Assembly: GCA_028768545.1 (NCBI GenBank) | Contig: CP054838.1 | Span: forward strand, 3,459,001-3,523,000 | Source: Desulfobacter sp. | Lineage (GTDB): Bacteria; Desulfobacterota; Desulfobacteria; Desulfobacterales; Desulfobacteraceae | Length of the DNA stretch: 64,000 nt | Reading direction: 5' to 3' | Part shown: piece by piece, positions 53,867-62,589 of the stretch | Layout of the letters: the number at the start of each line of letters is the position of its first letter | Position numbering within the stretch: the stretch's first letter is position 1 | Position numbers and translations under genes: made by a program | Notes under the pieces: generated by a model | Told to the model about the DNA's origin: nothing | The model's input: the letters and a program-made list of their open reading frames with translations, nothing else | The model's database searches: none

Positions 53867-54588
53867 TGAGTCATTTGGTATTGGACAATTTAGTCAAGAC
53901 CTATTCGGGAAAGACCGTTGTAAACAAGGTCAATCTCACGGTTAAACAAGGAGAGGTAACCGGTCTTCTCGGACCTAACGGTGCCGGCAAAACCACGACC
54001 TTTTATATGACCGTCGGCATGATACGGCCAGACGGCGGCAAGGTCTCTTTGGACAAAGAAGAGATCACCCAATACCCTATGTATGTGCGGGCAAGAAAGG
54101 GGATCGGCTATCTGCCCCAAGAGTCCTCGATCTTTAAAAAACTAACCGTAAAACAAAATATAACCGCCATACTTGAAGTGCTACCTAAAGACAAAATTTC
54201 CATTGAAAAAAAAGCAATTGCCTTGATGGATGAACTCGGGATTCACCAACTGGCTCACCAAAAGGCAGCCTCATTGTCCGGAGGGGAAAGGCGCCGCCTT
54301 GAAATCTCAAGGGTTTTGGCCACCAATCCCATGTTTATACTTTTAGACGAACCCTTTGCCGGAATTGATCCGCTGGCCGTAATCGATATTCAGCAAATCA
54401 TATCCCAGCTGACCCAAAAGGGAATCGGGGTATTGATTTCCGACCATAATGTCAGAGAGACCCTGGGAGTGTGTGATCATGCCTACATCATGAGTCAAGG
54501 TGTGGTCATAGAATCAGGTCCTCCTGAGAAAATAATATCAAGTGAAATAGCCAAAAAAATCTATCTGGGAGATAATTTTAAACTTTAG
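53866..54588 (+). CDS. lptB: LPS export ABC transporter ATP-binding protein LptB
   Basis: A 240-residue ATPase with Walker A GPNGAGKTTTFYM, the Q-loop in GYLPQESSIF, signature SLSGGERRRLEISRVL, Walker B FILLDEPFAGIDP and switch His in LISDHNV. The IGYLPQESSIF and DHNVRETL segments are characteristic of LptB. It powers LPS extraction by LptBFGC. It ends one base before the rpoN ATG, with TAG as stop. Confidence 0.97.
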   Translation: MSHLVLDNLVKTYSGKTVVNKVNLTVKQGEVTGLLGPNGAGKTTTFYMTVGMIRPDGGKVSLDKEEITQYPMYVRARKGIGYLPQESSIFKKLTVKQNITAILEVLPKDKISIEKKAIALMDELGIHQLAHQKAASLSGGERRRLEISRVLATNPMFILLDEPFAGIDPLAVIDIQQIISQLTQKGIGVLISDHNVRETLGVCDHAYIMSQGVVIESGPPEKIISSEIAKKIYLGDNFKL

Positions 54589-54589
54589 C

Positions 54590-56032
54590 ATGGAACTTGG
54601 ACTACAACAAAGCCTCACCTTGACCCAGCAGTTGGTCATGACCCCGCAACTACAGCAGGCCATAAAGCTGCTGCAATTGTCCCGGCTCGAGCTTGCCGAA
54701 ATGATCGAACAGGAGATGGAACAGAACCCGGCTCTTGAGGAAAAGATCATCGATGAGGGATCAGATAACAAAATTACTGCGCAGGAAAATGAGCCTTCAG
54801 ACCCTGAAAATGAAGCACCTGTCAAGGAAGTGACCATTGAAGAACGGGTGAGATCTGACACGGACTGGGAAAACTATATTAATGAATATAACTCCACAGG
54901 CCGGATTTACACGGAATCTGAAAATACAGAAGCCCCTAATTTTGAAGCCTTTACCTCTGAAAAAAAGACCCTGGAGCAACATCTCAAGTGGCAGTTGATG
55001 CTTTCGGGACTTGCGCCAGAACAAGAGGCCATCGGTAATCTGATTATTGGTAATCTGAACCGTGACGGATACCTTTGCTCTGATGTTGAAGAACTTGCAC
55101 AGGCTGCCGGCGCAGAACCTGAGACGGTAACCGGAGTCTTATCACTTCTCCAGACCTTTGATCCTCCGGGGGTCTGTGCCCGGAATTTGTGCGAAACCCT
55201 GTTGATCCAGGTAAAACAACTGGGCATTGACAACCATATCATCAATGAAATTATTACCCATCATCTAAAAAATCTGGAAAACAGAAACAGTAAAAAAATA
55301 GCAAAAGCCCTTAAAATTTCAACCGATGATGTCCGTGCTGCAGTTAAAATAATCCAGTTTCTTGAACCCAAGCCCGGTCGAAAATTTACCACGGAAGATC
55401 CGGCCTATATTACCCCGGATATCTACGTGTACAAGGTCGGAGATGATTTCAAAATCGTTATGAATGATGACGGGCTGCCCAAATTAAGAATTTCCAGGTT
55501 CTACAGGGAGGCGGTTGCTGACGGGAAAAAAATCCCCAAGGAGACCAAAGCATATCTGAATGAAAAAATGCAGTCTGCCTCCTGGCTGATCAAAAGCATC
55601 CACCAGCGTCAAAAAACCATTTACCTGGTTATGGAGAGCATCATTAAGTTCCAAAGGGAATTTTTTGAAAAAGGGATTGCCTATCTTCGTCCGCTGATCC
55701 TCAAGGATATTGCCGAAGATATAGAGATGCATGAATCCACCATCAGCCGGGTGACCACCAATAAGTATGCCTATACCCCCCAAGGTCTTTTCGAGCTTAA
55801 ATATTTTTTTAACAGCTCAATTGAACGGACCGGCGGGGCATCCATGGCATCGGCAAGCGTCAAGGAGAGGATTCGCCAACTCATTGAAAAAGAAGACCCC
55901 AATGCCCCCTTAAGTGACGACAAGATTGCTGCCATACTTCAGGAATCCGATATCCAGATTGCACGCAGAACCGTTGCCAAATACCGGAAGGTCCTCAATA
56001 TTCTGCCTTCCAATAAACGAAAACAACTATAG
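54590..56032 (+). CDS. rpoN: RNA polymerase sigma-54 factor
   Basis: A 480-residue sigma-54. Region I is Gln/Leu rich (LGLQQSLTLTQQLVMTPQLQQAIKLLQLS), an acidic region II follows, the core-binding domain has LLQTFDPPGVCARNL, the HTH is HESTISRVTTNKY, and the RpoN box is ARRTVAKYRKVLNILPS near the C-terminus. It directs transcription from -24/-12 promoters with activators such as the PilR-like protein in this window. It sits in the conserved lptB-rpoN-hpf-ptsN-rapZ order. Confidence 0.97.
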   Translation: MELGLQQSLTLTQQLVMTPQLQQAIKLLQLSRLELAEMIEQEMEQNPALEEKIIDEGSDNKITAQENEPSDPENEAPVKEVTIEERVRSDTDWENYINEYNSTGRIYTESENTEAPNFEAFTSEKKTLEQHLKWQLMLSGLAPEQEAIGNLIIGNLNRDGYLCSDVEELAQAAGAEPETVTGVLSLLQTFDPPGVCARNLCETLLIQVKQLGIDNHIINEIITHHLKNLENRNSKKIAKALKISTDDVRAAVKIIQFLEPKPGRKFTTEDPAYITPDIYVYKVGDDFKIVMNDDGLPKLRISRFYREAVADGKKIPKETKAYLNEKMQSASWLIKSIHQRQKTIYLVMESIIKFQREFFEKGIAYLRPLILKDIAEDIEMHESTISRVTTNKYAYTPQGLFELKYFFNSSIERTGGASMASASVKERIRQLIEKEDPNAPLSDDKIAAILQESDIQIARRTVAKYRKVLNILPSNKRKQL

Positions 56033-56042
56033 GAGATTTTTT

Positions 56043-56582
56043 ATGCAGACAATGGTGACATTTAAAAAAATTGACTCCTCTGATGCGCTCAAGGCATATA
56101 TCCAAAAAAAACTGGACCGGTTTGACAAAATGCTGGAAAATCCTGCAGAAGCCCATGTGGTGCTGTCTGTTGAAAAGATAAGACATATTGCGGAAATAAC
56201 CTTGACCTGCGACAAGCTCAATATCCATGCAAAAGAAAAATCCGAAAACATGTATTCATCCATAGACGCGCTTATGGATAAGGTTAAAGCCCAGATCAAC
56301 AAGCATAAAGAAAAAATTAAACGCCATATGTCCGGCAATAAAAAAAGCCTGAACGACACCTATGAATTCAATCCGACGGTCCCCCAGGCCGGCCCGGACA
56401 ATATACCCCAAATTATCATTGAACCCATTGATGACAAACCCATGGATATTGAAGATGCGGTTGTAGAACTCAATTCCGGTAAAAAATCCTTTTTTGTTTT
56501 CAACAATGCACGCACAGAACAATTAAATGTTGTTTATAAACATAACAATGGAAAGCTGGGCCTGATCCAGCCCAGAGGATAG
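56043..56582 (+). CDS. hpf: Ribosome hibernation promoting factor, long form
   Basis: A 179-residue protein from ATG 56043, preceded by AGGAG. The N-terminal S30AE domain includes FKKIDSSDALKAYIQKKLDRFDKML, LSVEKIRH and the basic helix KVKAQINKHKEKIKRH. The C-terminal domain, about residues 120-179 (DIEDAVVELNSGKKSFFVFNN and GKLGLIQPRG), marks the long form that dimerises 70S ribosomes into 100S particles. Stop is TAG. Confidence 0.94.
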   Translation: MQTMVTFKKIDSSDALKAYIQKKLDRFDKMLENPAEAHVVLSVEKIRHIAEITLTCDKLNIHAKEKSENMYSSIDALMDKVKAQINKHKEKIKRHMSGNKKSLNDTYEFNPTVPQAGPDNIPQIIIEPIDDKPMDIEDAVVELNSGKKSFFVFNNARTEQLNVVYKHNNGKLGLIQPRG

Positions 56583-56590
56583 TTTAGCCA

Positions 56591-57049
56591 ATGAAAATTA
56601 GTGAAATTCTGAACAAAGACTCAATTCTTGCCGATCTTGCGGCCGATAACAAAACAGGGGTGATCAGAGAGCTGGCCAATGCCGCAGCCAAGGCTGCAGG
56701 TGCACCGACTGAGGAGATTGCCTCTGTGATCATGGAAAGAGAAACATTAGGCTCAACAGGCATCGGCGGCGGCATTGCCATCCCCCATGGAAAATTAGAC
56801 GGGGTCTCGGATGTGACGGTTGGATTTGGCCTCAGCCGGAAAGGAATCGATTATGATTCTCTTGATAACCAGCCTGTCCACATTTTCTTTCTTCTGCTCA
56901 CACCGGAAAACAATACCGGCAGCCATTTAAAAGTGCTGGCCCAGATTTCCAAGCTATTAAAAATGGACTCGTTTAAAGACCGCCTCCAAACGGCAGAATC
57001 AGCTCAGCAAATCCATGGGATCATCATGGAACAGGACGAAGAGTTCTGA
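56591..57049 (+). CDS. ptsN: PTS EIIA-Ntr family protein
   Basis: A 152-residue EIIA domain of the nitrogen-type PTS. The phosphorylated His is in GGGIAIPHGKLDGVSDV, preceded by ERETLGSTGIG, with VHIFFLLLTPENNTGSHLKVLAQIS in the core. It is a regulatory phosphoryl acceptor, not a sugar transporter. No PtsP or NPr gene is visible. It lies between hpf (8 bases) and rapZ (2 bases). Confidence 0.93.
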   Translation: MKISEILNKDSILADLAADNKTGVIRELANAAAKAAGAPTEEIASVIMERETLGSTGIGGGIAIPHGKLDGVSDVTVGFGLSRKGIDYDSLDNQPVHIFFLLLTPENNTGSHLKVLAQISKLLKMDSFKDRLQTAESAQQIHGIIMEQDEEF

Positions 57050-57051
57050 TC

Positions 57052-57930
57052 ATGGATCGCCAAAAAGTCTATATCATCACCGGCATTTCAGGATCTGGAA
57101 AAACAACGGTGATTCAGGCATTTGAAGATGCCAGCTTTTACTGCATCGACAATATGCCAATGGAACTTTTGCCCAAAGTCCTTGAGCTGCCGTTCAAGGA
57201 CCACCATGAAGTCAAGGGCGCAGCCTTTGTCATGGACATGAGATCCAAAACCTTTATCAAACATTTTGTTTCAGGAATTTCCGCATTGGAAGAAATGGGG
57301 ATCACACCCATTATTATTTTTCTTGAAGCAGACGATAAGACCCTGGTGACCCGGTACAGCCAGACCCGGCGCCACCATCCTTTGGACGGTGAAAAAAGCC
57401 TTTTAGACAGTATCAGGTCTGAAAAACAAACCATGGAATCAATCAGGACCCTTGCGCATCATATCATTGACACCTCCGCCTATAACGTTCACAAACTCAA
57501 GTCTGTCATTCTGGATCTGATCCTGGATAAAACCAGTGTCAGCCTCATGAAGCTCAATATTCTTTCTTTTGGGTATAAATACGGTATCCCATTTGATGCC
57601 GACCTTGTGGTGGACTTAAGGTTTCTGGCAAACCCGTATTTTGTGTCTGAACTCAAATCATTGGACGGAGAATCAGCAGCGGTTAAGTCCTACGTTCTGA
57701 CCCATCCTGAAACCATTCGATTTCTGGATAAATATAATGCATTTATTGACTATTTGATTCCTTTGTATAAAAAAGAAAACAAAGCATATTTAACCCTTGC
57801 GCTGGGATGCACCGGCGGCCGTCACAGAAGTGTCGCCATTGCCCGCTCGGTTTTTGAACGACTGGTTCAAAAAAACCTTAACCCCAGTATTATGCACAGG
57901 GATATTGACAGGGATATAAAAGAATTATGA
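57052..57930 (+). CDS. rapZ: RNase adapter protein RapZ (nucleotide-binding)
   Basis: A 292-residue protein of the YvcJ/RapZ family. Walker A is GISGSGKTTVIQAFEDASFYCIDN; FLEADDKTLVTRYSQTRRHHPL follows, and the C-terminal domain has FGYKYGIPFDADLVVDLRFLANPY and GCTGGRHRSVAIA. In Enterobacteria it guides RNase E to GlmZ; in other groups the role is less clear, and binding of nucleotides or UDP-GlcNAc is likely. It overlaps the EIIA gene by 4 bases. Confidence 0.93.
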   Translation: MDRQKVYIITGISGSGKTTVIQAFEDASFYCIDNMPMELLPKVLELPFKDHHEVKGAAFVMDMRSKTFIKHFVSGISALEEMGITPIIIFLEADDKTLVTRYSQTRRHHPLDGEKSLLDSIRSEKQTMESIRTLAHHIIDTSAYNVHKLKSVILDLILDKTSVSLMKLNILSFGYKYGIPFDADLVVDLRFLANPYFVSELKSLDGESAAVKSYVLTHPETIRFLDKYNAFIDYLIPLYKKENKAYLTLALGCTGGRHRSVAIARSVFERLVQKNLNPSIMHRDIDRDIKEL

Positions 57931-58340
57931 CAGGAATTTTAATTGTAACCCATGCCGGACTCGGTAAAGCATTAATAGATACCCTTGAATTCATTCTGGG
58001 CAAACCCCAGGAGAATCTGATTTCCATTTCCATTGATATTCAGCAAGATCCGGATAACCTGAGAAAAAAAATCAAAAAAGGGATTAAAGAGGTACGGTCC
58101 GACGATAAAGTGATCATATTTACCGACATGTTCGGAGGGACCCCGTCCAACCTTGCGTATTCATTTCTAGAGGAGGGACAGGTTGAAGTCATTTCAGGGG
58201 TAAATCTTCCCATCCTTATGAAAGCGGTGACATCAAGGGATAAAATGGACATGGAAAAACTGACCCAAACTTTGGTGGAACACGGAAAAAGAAGCATTTC
58301 TCTGGCAAGTGATATCTTAAAAGGGACCAAGCGGTCTTAA
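57927..58340 (+). CDS. PTS EIIA component, mannose/fructose (EIIA-Man) family
   Basis: A 137-residue EIIA-Man domain. The active His is in IVTHAGLGKAL (His9), with VIIFTDMFGGTPSNLAYSF and EVISGVNLPILMKAV typical of the fold. There is no EIIB, EIIC or EIID gene nearby, so it is probably regulatory. Gene order ptsN-rapZ-EIIA is common in Deltaproteobacteria, where an HPr gene often follows; here gap comes next. Confidence 0.9.
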   Translation: MTGILIVTHAGLGKALIDTLEFILGKPQENLISISIDIQQDPDNLRKKIKKGIKEVRSDDKVIIFTDMFGGTPSNLAYSFLEEGQVEVISGVNLPILMKAVTSRDKMDMEKLTQTLVEHGKRSISLASDILKGTKRS

Positions 58341-58380
58341 ATTGTCATCGGCATTCAATGCCGGAAAAGGAGAACATCTA

Positions 58381-59388
58381 ATGAGTATAAATATCGGTAT
58401 CAACGGATTTGGACGAATCGGAAGAATGGTTTTTCGGGCTGCCTTTCAATCCCCAGGCATTGAAATTACGGCCATTAACGACTTAACAGATACAAGGACC
58501 ATTGCACATTTACTCGAATATGACTCGGTTCACGGCAGACTCGGCAAATCCGTCACTGCGGGTGACGGGTCAATTGAGGTTGACAACAAAGAAATATCGG
58601 TGACTGGGTTCAAGGACCCGGGCCAGATTGCCTGGGCAGATGCAGATGTTGACATTGTACTCGAATGCACAGGATTGTTCAGAAATAAAGAAACCGCCTC
58701 AAAGCACCTTGAAGGCGGTGCCAAAAAAGTGATTATCTCGGCCCCGGCGGCCGACCCTGACATCACCATTGTCATGGGGGTAAACCACGAGGATTATGAT
58801 CCGTCTTCCCACCATATTATATCCAATGCCTCATGCACCACAAACTGCCTGGCCCCGGTGGCCAAGGTTCTGCTTGAAAATTTTGGAATTGTCTGCGGAC
58901 TGATGACCACCATTCACGCATATACAGGAGATCAGCGCCTTCTTGATTTTCCCCACAAGGATCTTCGCAGATCCCGGGCAGCGGCGTTGTCCATGATACC
59001 CACCACTACGGGTGCGGCCAAGGCGGTCTCCCTGGTTCTGCCGGAACTTGACGGCAAACTCAACGGATTGGCCGTTCGGGTGCCCACTCCCAACGTCTCC
59101 ATGGTTGACCTTGTGGTAAACACTGAAAAATCGGATTTGACCGCAGAAACCGTAAACCAGGCCCTTAAAACCGCCTCGGAAACCAATTTATCAGGTATTT
59201 TGGGATTCAGTGACCTGCCTTTGGTCTCCATTGATTATAATTCCTGCCCCCTGTCTTCCATTGTGGATGCATCCTGCACCGATGTGATCAACGGCAGCAT
59301 GGTTAAAATTTACTCTTGGTACGATAATGAGGCTGGATACTCCCACAGAATGATTGATCTTGCCGCCATGGTCGCAAAAGCCCTATAA
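58381..59388 (+). CDS. gap: Glyceraldehyde-3-phosphate dehydrogenase, type I
   Basis: A 335-residue GAPDH from ATG 58381, preceded by AAAGGAG; the frame opening at 58342 lacks such a site. It has GINGFGRIGRMVFRAAF for NAD binding, the catalytic Cys in SNASCTTNCLAPVAKVL, HAYTGDQRLLD, RAAALSMIPTTTGAAKAV and SWYDNEAGYSHRM. It serves glycolysis or gluconeogenesis in the cytosol. It is followed by tpiA after 14 bases. Confidence 0.97.
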   Translation: MSINIGINGFGRIGRMVFRAAFQSPGIEITAINDLTDTRTIAHLLEYDSVHGRLGKSVTAGDGSIEVDNKEISVTGFKDPGQIAWADADVDIVLECTGLFRNKETASKHLEGGAKKVIISAPAADPDITIVMGVNHEDYDPSSHHIISNASCTTNCLAPVAKVLLENFGIVCGLMTTIHAYTGDQRLLDFPHKDLRRSRAAALSMIPTTTGAAKAVSLVLPELDGKLNGLAVRVPTPNVSMVDLVVNTEKSDLTAETVNQALKTASETNLSGILGFSDLPLVSIDYNSCPLSSIVDASCTDVINGSMVKIYSWYDNEAGYSHRMIDLAAMVAKAL

Positions 59389-59402
59389 ACCAGGAGGAAA
59401 AA

Positions 59403-60158
59403 ATGATCCGTACCCCTTTGATAGCAGGCAATTGGAAAATGTATAAAACAGGGCCTCAAGCCGTTGAAACTGCCTCAAGGCTTGCCACGCTCTGTAAAGA
59501 TATATCCAATATCGATATAATGATTGCGCCCACCCATCTGTCTTTGCCCCTGGTGGCCCAGGTTCTTCAGGATTCCCGTATAAAACTTGGGGCCCAAAAC
59601 CTATATTTTGAAAAACAAGGGGCCTTTACCGGAGAGGTTTCGGCAGATATGATCCAGGCAGCAGGCGCCAGCTATGTCCTGATTGGCCACTCCGAACGCC
59701 GCCAGTATTTTGGAGATACAGACCAGAGGGTCTGCCAGAAAACACAGGCGGCAATAGATGCCGGCCTGACCCCTGTTGTTTGTATCGGGGAGACAGAAAA
59801 AGAGCGGGACCAGGAAAAAACCTTTTTTGTCCTTGACAAACAGGTCTCAGATGGGTTAAAAGGCTTTGTTCTTGAGGAACTTGAGAGCCTTGTTCTTGCC
59901 TATGAACCCGTATGGGCCATAGGTACAGGAAAAACCGCCAGCAAAGACCAGGTGGATGAGGTTCATAAATTTTTGAGAAATCTTTTGGAAGAAAAATTTT
60001 CCAAAGGGTTTGCCCAAAAAACAAGAATACTTTACGGAGGATCGGTCAATCCTTCCAATGTAAAGGAACTGATGAGTATTGACGATGTTGACGGCGCTCT
60101 GGTAGGCGGAGCAAGCCTTGATGCAGATAAATTCATTAAGATAATAAGGTATGAATAA
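59403..60158 (+). CDS. tpiA: Triosephosphate isomerase
   Basis: A 251-residue TIM barrel with GNWKMYKT (catalytic Lys), IGHSERRQYFGD (His), AYEPVWAIGTGKTAS (Glu and loop 6) and YGGSVNPSNVKEL plus GALVGGASLDADKF for phosphate binding. It interconverts the triose phosphates. AGGAGG precedes the start. secG follows after 9 bases, as is common in bacteria. Confidence 0.97.
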   Translation: MIRTPLIAGNWKMYKTGPQAVETASRLATLCKDISNIDIMIAPTHLSLPLVAQVLQDSRIKLGAQNLYFEKQGAFTGEVSADMIQAAGASYVLIGHSERRQYFGDTDQRVCQKTQAAIDAGLTPVVCIGETEKERDQEKTFFVLDKQVSDGLKGFVLEELESLVLAYEPVWAIGTGKTASKDQVDEVHKFLRNLLEEKFSKGFAQKTRILYGGSVNPSNVKELMSIDDVDGALVGGASLDADKFIKIIRYE

Positions 60159-60167
60159 AATATTATT

Positions 60168-60455
60168 ATGACAAGTTTCGTAGTTGCATTACATGTCACG
60201 GTCTGTATCCTTTTAATACTCATCGTTCTGCTCCAGACCGGTAAGGGAGCTGAAATGGGCGCCTCCATCGGCGGTGCAGGAAGTCAGGCATTGTTCGGTG
60301 CCGCAGGCCCGGCCAATATTTTGACCAAGATTACCACGGCGGTCGCCATTATTTTCATGATCACTTCTCTGAGCCTTGCCTATATATCAGGCCACCAGTC
60401 CCAGACCAGTGTGATGAAAGCAACCAGCCAGCCTGTGGAGCAGACAACAGAATAA
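60168..60455 (+). CDS. secG: Preprotein translocase subunit SecG
   Basis: A 95-residue membrane protein with two hydrophobic helices (residues 2-22 and 53-73). The SecG signature between them is LLQTGKGAEMGASIGGAGSQ followed by LFGAAG. The C-terminal tail is polar. It assists SecYE in protein export. It is the last protein gene before tRNA-Leu. Confidence 0.93.
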   Translation: MTSFVVALHVTVCILLILIVLLQTGKGAEMGASIGGAGSQALFGAAGPANILTKITTAVAIIFMITSLSLAYISGHQSQTSVMKATSQPVEQTTE

Positions 60456-60474
60456 TTTTAAGATATTAAAGCTT

Positions 60475-60559
60475 GCCGAAGTGGTGGAATAGGTAGACAC
60501 GCACGCTTGAGGGGCGTGTGGGGCGACCCGTGGGAGTTCAAATCTCCCCTTCGGCACCA
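60475..60559 (+). tRNA. tRNA-Leu (GAG)
   Basis: An 85-base class II tRNA with acceptor GCCGAAG pairing to CTTCGGC, anticodon loop CTTGAGG with anticodon GAG, a variable arm of Leu type, T-arm GGGAGTTCAAATCTCCC and encoded CCA. It lies 19 bases after secG; a terminator follows. Confidence 0.97.
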
Positions 60560-60565
60560 ATATTC

Positions 60566-60600
60566 AAAAAGCCGCGGCCTGAAAAGCTTGCGGCTTTTTT
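60566..60600 (+). terminator. Rho-independent terminator after tRNA-Leu
   Basis: AAAAAGCCGC pairs with GCGGCTTTTTT, with an inner partly paired loop (GGCCTGAAAAGCTT), ending in a run of six T. It is 6 bases past the tRNA CCA end. Confidence 0.9.
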
Positions 60601-60615
60601 GTATTTAGGGCGAGT

Positions 60616-60792
60616 ATGACTCAAAATTTTAAGAAAAATTGTTACCAATGCAAATTTTTCTATGTCACCTGGCAACCCAGCCATCCAAACGGGTGTCGGG
60701 CAATGGGATTTAAAACCAAACAACTGCCCAGTGTCGTTGTTTATCAATCCTCTGGAAAACCCTGCCAGCTTTTCCAGAGAAAAAAGACCTGA
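60616..60792 (+). CDS. 58-residue four-cysteine protein, putative zinc-binding
   Basis: A short frame from ATG 60616 to TGA 60792. The product has Cys at positions 9, 12, 27 and 50: CYQC near the start, HPNGCRAMGFKTKQLP in the middle and SSGKPCQLF near the end. The spacing suggests one zinc or iron-sulfur site. The aromatic segment FFYVTWQPSHP and the conserved-looking SSG-x-PC are coherent with a real protein. I recall similar unnamed small proteins in sulfate reducers but cannot name a family. It lies between the tRNA-Leu terminator and the ClpX-like gene; GGGCGAG just upstream is a weak ribosome binding site. Confidence 0.6.
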   Translation: MTQNFKKNCYQCKFFYVTWQPSHPNGCRAMGFKTKQLPSVVVYQSSGKPCQLFQRKKT

Positions 60793-60843
60793 TCATACCG
60801 TCCTGCCTTGATTTATGGGAAAGCTGGCTTATAATATTCTATT

Positions 60844-62589
60844 ATGACTTTTAAACAGAGCATTAAGGGCCAAGACCCTAAAAAAATAGAAAAGGAACTT
60901 GGAGAATTTTTAAATAAAAAATTTGGCGGCAACGTCAAAATTCTCTCCCCCTCAATTCAACCTCAACAAGACGCTGTATCTGGCAATACGCCCTCCAAAG
61001 GGAAAAAAAAACAGGTAGAGTTCAACACCAAGCCGGCAGATCTCATTGCCTATCTTGACCAATACGTGGTCAAGCAGGACAAGGCGAAATCGGTTCTGTC
61101 CACAAAGATCTGCACCCATTTCAACCGAATCCGACATCAGGAATCCTTAAAAGAAACCCCGTCCAAAATCACAGGGAATATTAAATCCAATATTCTCATG
61201 CTCGGACCCACAGGAATCGGCAAAACATATTTGATAAAACTCATTGCCCAGAAAATTGGGGTTCCCTTTGTTAAGGCCGATGCCACAAAATTTTCCGAAA
61301 CAGGATATGTGGGCGGGGATGTTGAAGATCTCATCCGGGACCTTGTCAAAGAGGCCAATGATGATATCGATCTGGCCGAATGCGGAATTGTTTATATTGA
61401 CGAAATTGACAAGATTGCCGCAAGTCCCAATGTTATCGGGGCCCAGGTTTCCCGTACCGGGGTACAGCGGGCTTTGCTCAAACCCATGGAAGAGACGGAT
61501 GTGGATTTAAAGGTGCCCCATGATCCCGTATCCATGATGCAGGAACTTGAATCCTTCCAGAGGACCGGAAAACGCAGTGATAGAAGGGTCAACACGGGCA
61601 ATATACTATTTATTCTTTCCGGTGCCTTCTCAGGGCTCACAGATGTAATCAAAAAACGGTTGAGCAGACAGTCCATCGGATTTGGCGCGTCCCTTGCCAA
61701 GGCCCACACTCAAATGGACCTGCTCAAGGAGACCCGGTCAGAAGACCTGGTTGCCTATGGATTTGAATCTGAATTCATCGGCAGGGTGCCGGTAAGATGC
61801 ATCCTGGACACCCTTGAACAAGAGGATCTTTTTGCCATACTTAAAATGCCAAATAACCCGGTTATTTTAAGCAAGCGTCTGGATTTTCAAGCCTATGGCA
61901 TCAACATTGTATTTACGGATGAGGCTTTGAAAATTCTTGCCCAACTTGCCCATAAGGAAAACACAGGAGCCAGGGGGCTTGTCAGTGTTGTTGAACAACG
62001 CTTAATTGATTTTGAGGAAAAACTACCCTCCACCAATATCCGGCAGTTCATTGTCACCCCAGAGGTGATTCATTCACCCCAAAAGGTTTTAAACGCCTTG
62101 ACCACAGGCCAGGATAAAAAAAAATTCGGATTGGAATATAATACCGCCCTTGCCGATCATAAGGATTATATAACCCAGTATGTAAAAGACAACTGGAAGG
62201 TATTTTCCATCCGCCACGGGCTGACCCTGACCGAGATCAGGTCCCAGTTGGTGGCCCAATATTATACAACCCATGTGATGGAAATTGAAGATGCGGTTAA
62301 ACAAATCAAAAAATTTTATGACAGCATAAAGGAAATTGAAGTTGAGGTATCAAAAAGCTATGATTTAAATGTGCTTTTTGAGGAAGATGCCACAGATTTT
62401 CTTATCCAGCAGTTCATTGACCATCGCGCGACCACAGAAGAGATTTTATCCAAAATTTATACTGATTTTTATGACGGATTCAATTTGGTCAGAGAAAAGA
62501 CAGGAAAATCACGGTTTTTCTTGTCTAAGAATGCCCTTATTGACCATGAGACATACCTTAACGATCTTATCAGGAAAGAATTAAGATGA
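60844..62589 (+). CDS. ClpX-like AAA+ unfoldase, no zinc finger, long C-terminal extension
   Basis: A 581-residue AAA+ protein clearly of the ClpX/HslU clade. Walker A is GPTGIGKT (121-128), the pore-type loop TGYVGGD (153-159), Walker B VYIDEIDK (183-190), the ClpP-docking tripeptide IGF (278-280, in RQSIGFGA), the arginine-finger region EFIGRVPV (310-317) and sensor 2 GARGL (375-379). It differs from normal ClpX in two ways: no four-Cys zinc-binding N-domain (residues 1-60 are basic and unstructured), and about 170 residues after the small AAA domain, with helical segments ending KNALIDHETYLNDLIRK. The IGF loop suggests that it can dock on ClpP. Substrate is unknown. It overlaps ahbC by 4 bases. 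Confidence 0.82.
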   Translation: MTFKQSIKGQDPKKIEKELGEFLNKKFGGNVKILSPSIQPQQDAVSGNTPSKGKKKQVEFNTKPADLIAYLDQYVVKQDKAKSVLSTKICTHFNRIRHQESLKETPSKITGNIKSNILMLGPTGIGKTYLIKLIAQKIGVPFVKADATKFSETGYVGGDVEDLIRDLVKEANDDIDLAECGIVYIDEIDKIAASPNVIGAQVSRTGVQRALLKPMEETDVDLKVPHDPVSMMQELESFQRTGKRSDRRVNTGNILFILSGAFSGLTDVIKKRLSRQSIGFGASLAKAHTQMDLLKETRSEDLVAYGFESEFIGRVPVRCILDTLEQEDLFAILKMPNNPVILSKRLDFQAYGINIVFTDEALKILAQLAHKENTGARGLVSVVEQRLIDFEEKLPSTNIRQFIVTPEVIHSPQKVLNALTTGQDKKKFGLEYNTALADHKDYITQYVKDNWKVFSIRHGLTLTEIRSQLVAQYYTTHVMEIEDAVKQIKKFYDSIKEIEVEVSKSYDLNVLFEEDATDFLIQQFIDHRATTEEILSKIYTDFYDGFNLVREKTGKSRFFLSKNALIDHETYLNDLIRKELR

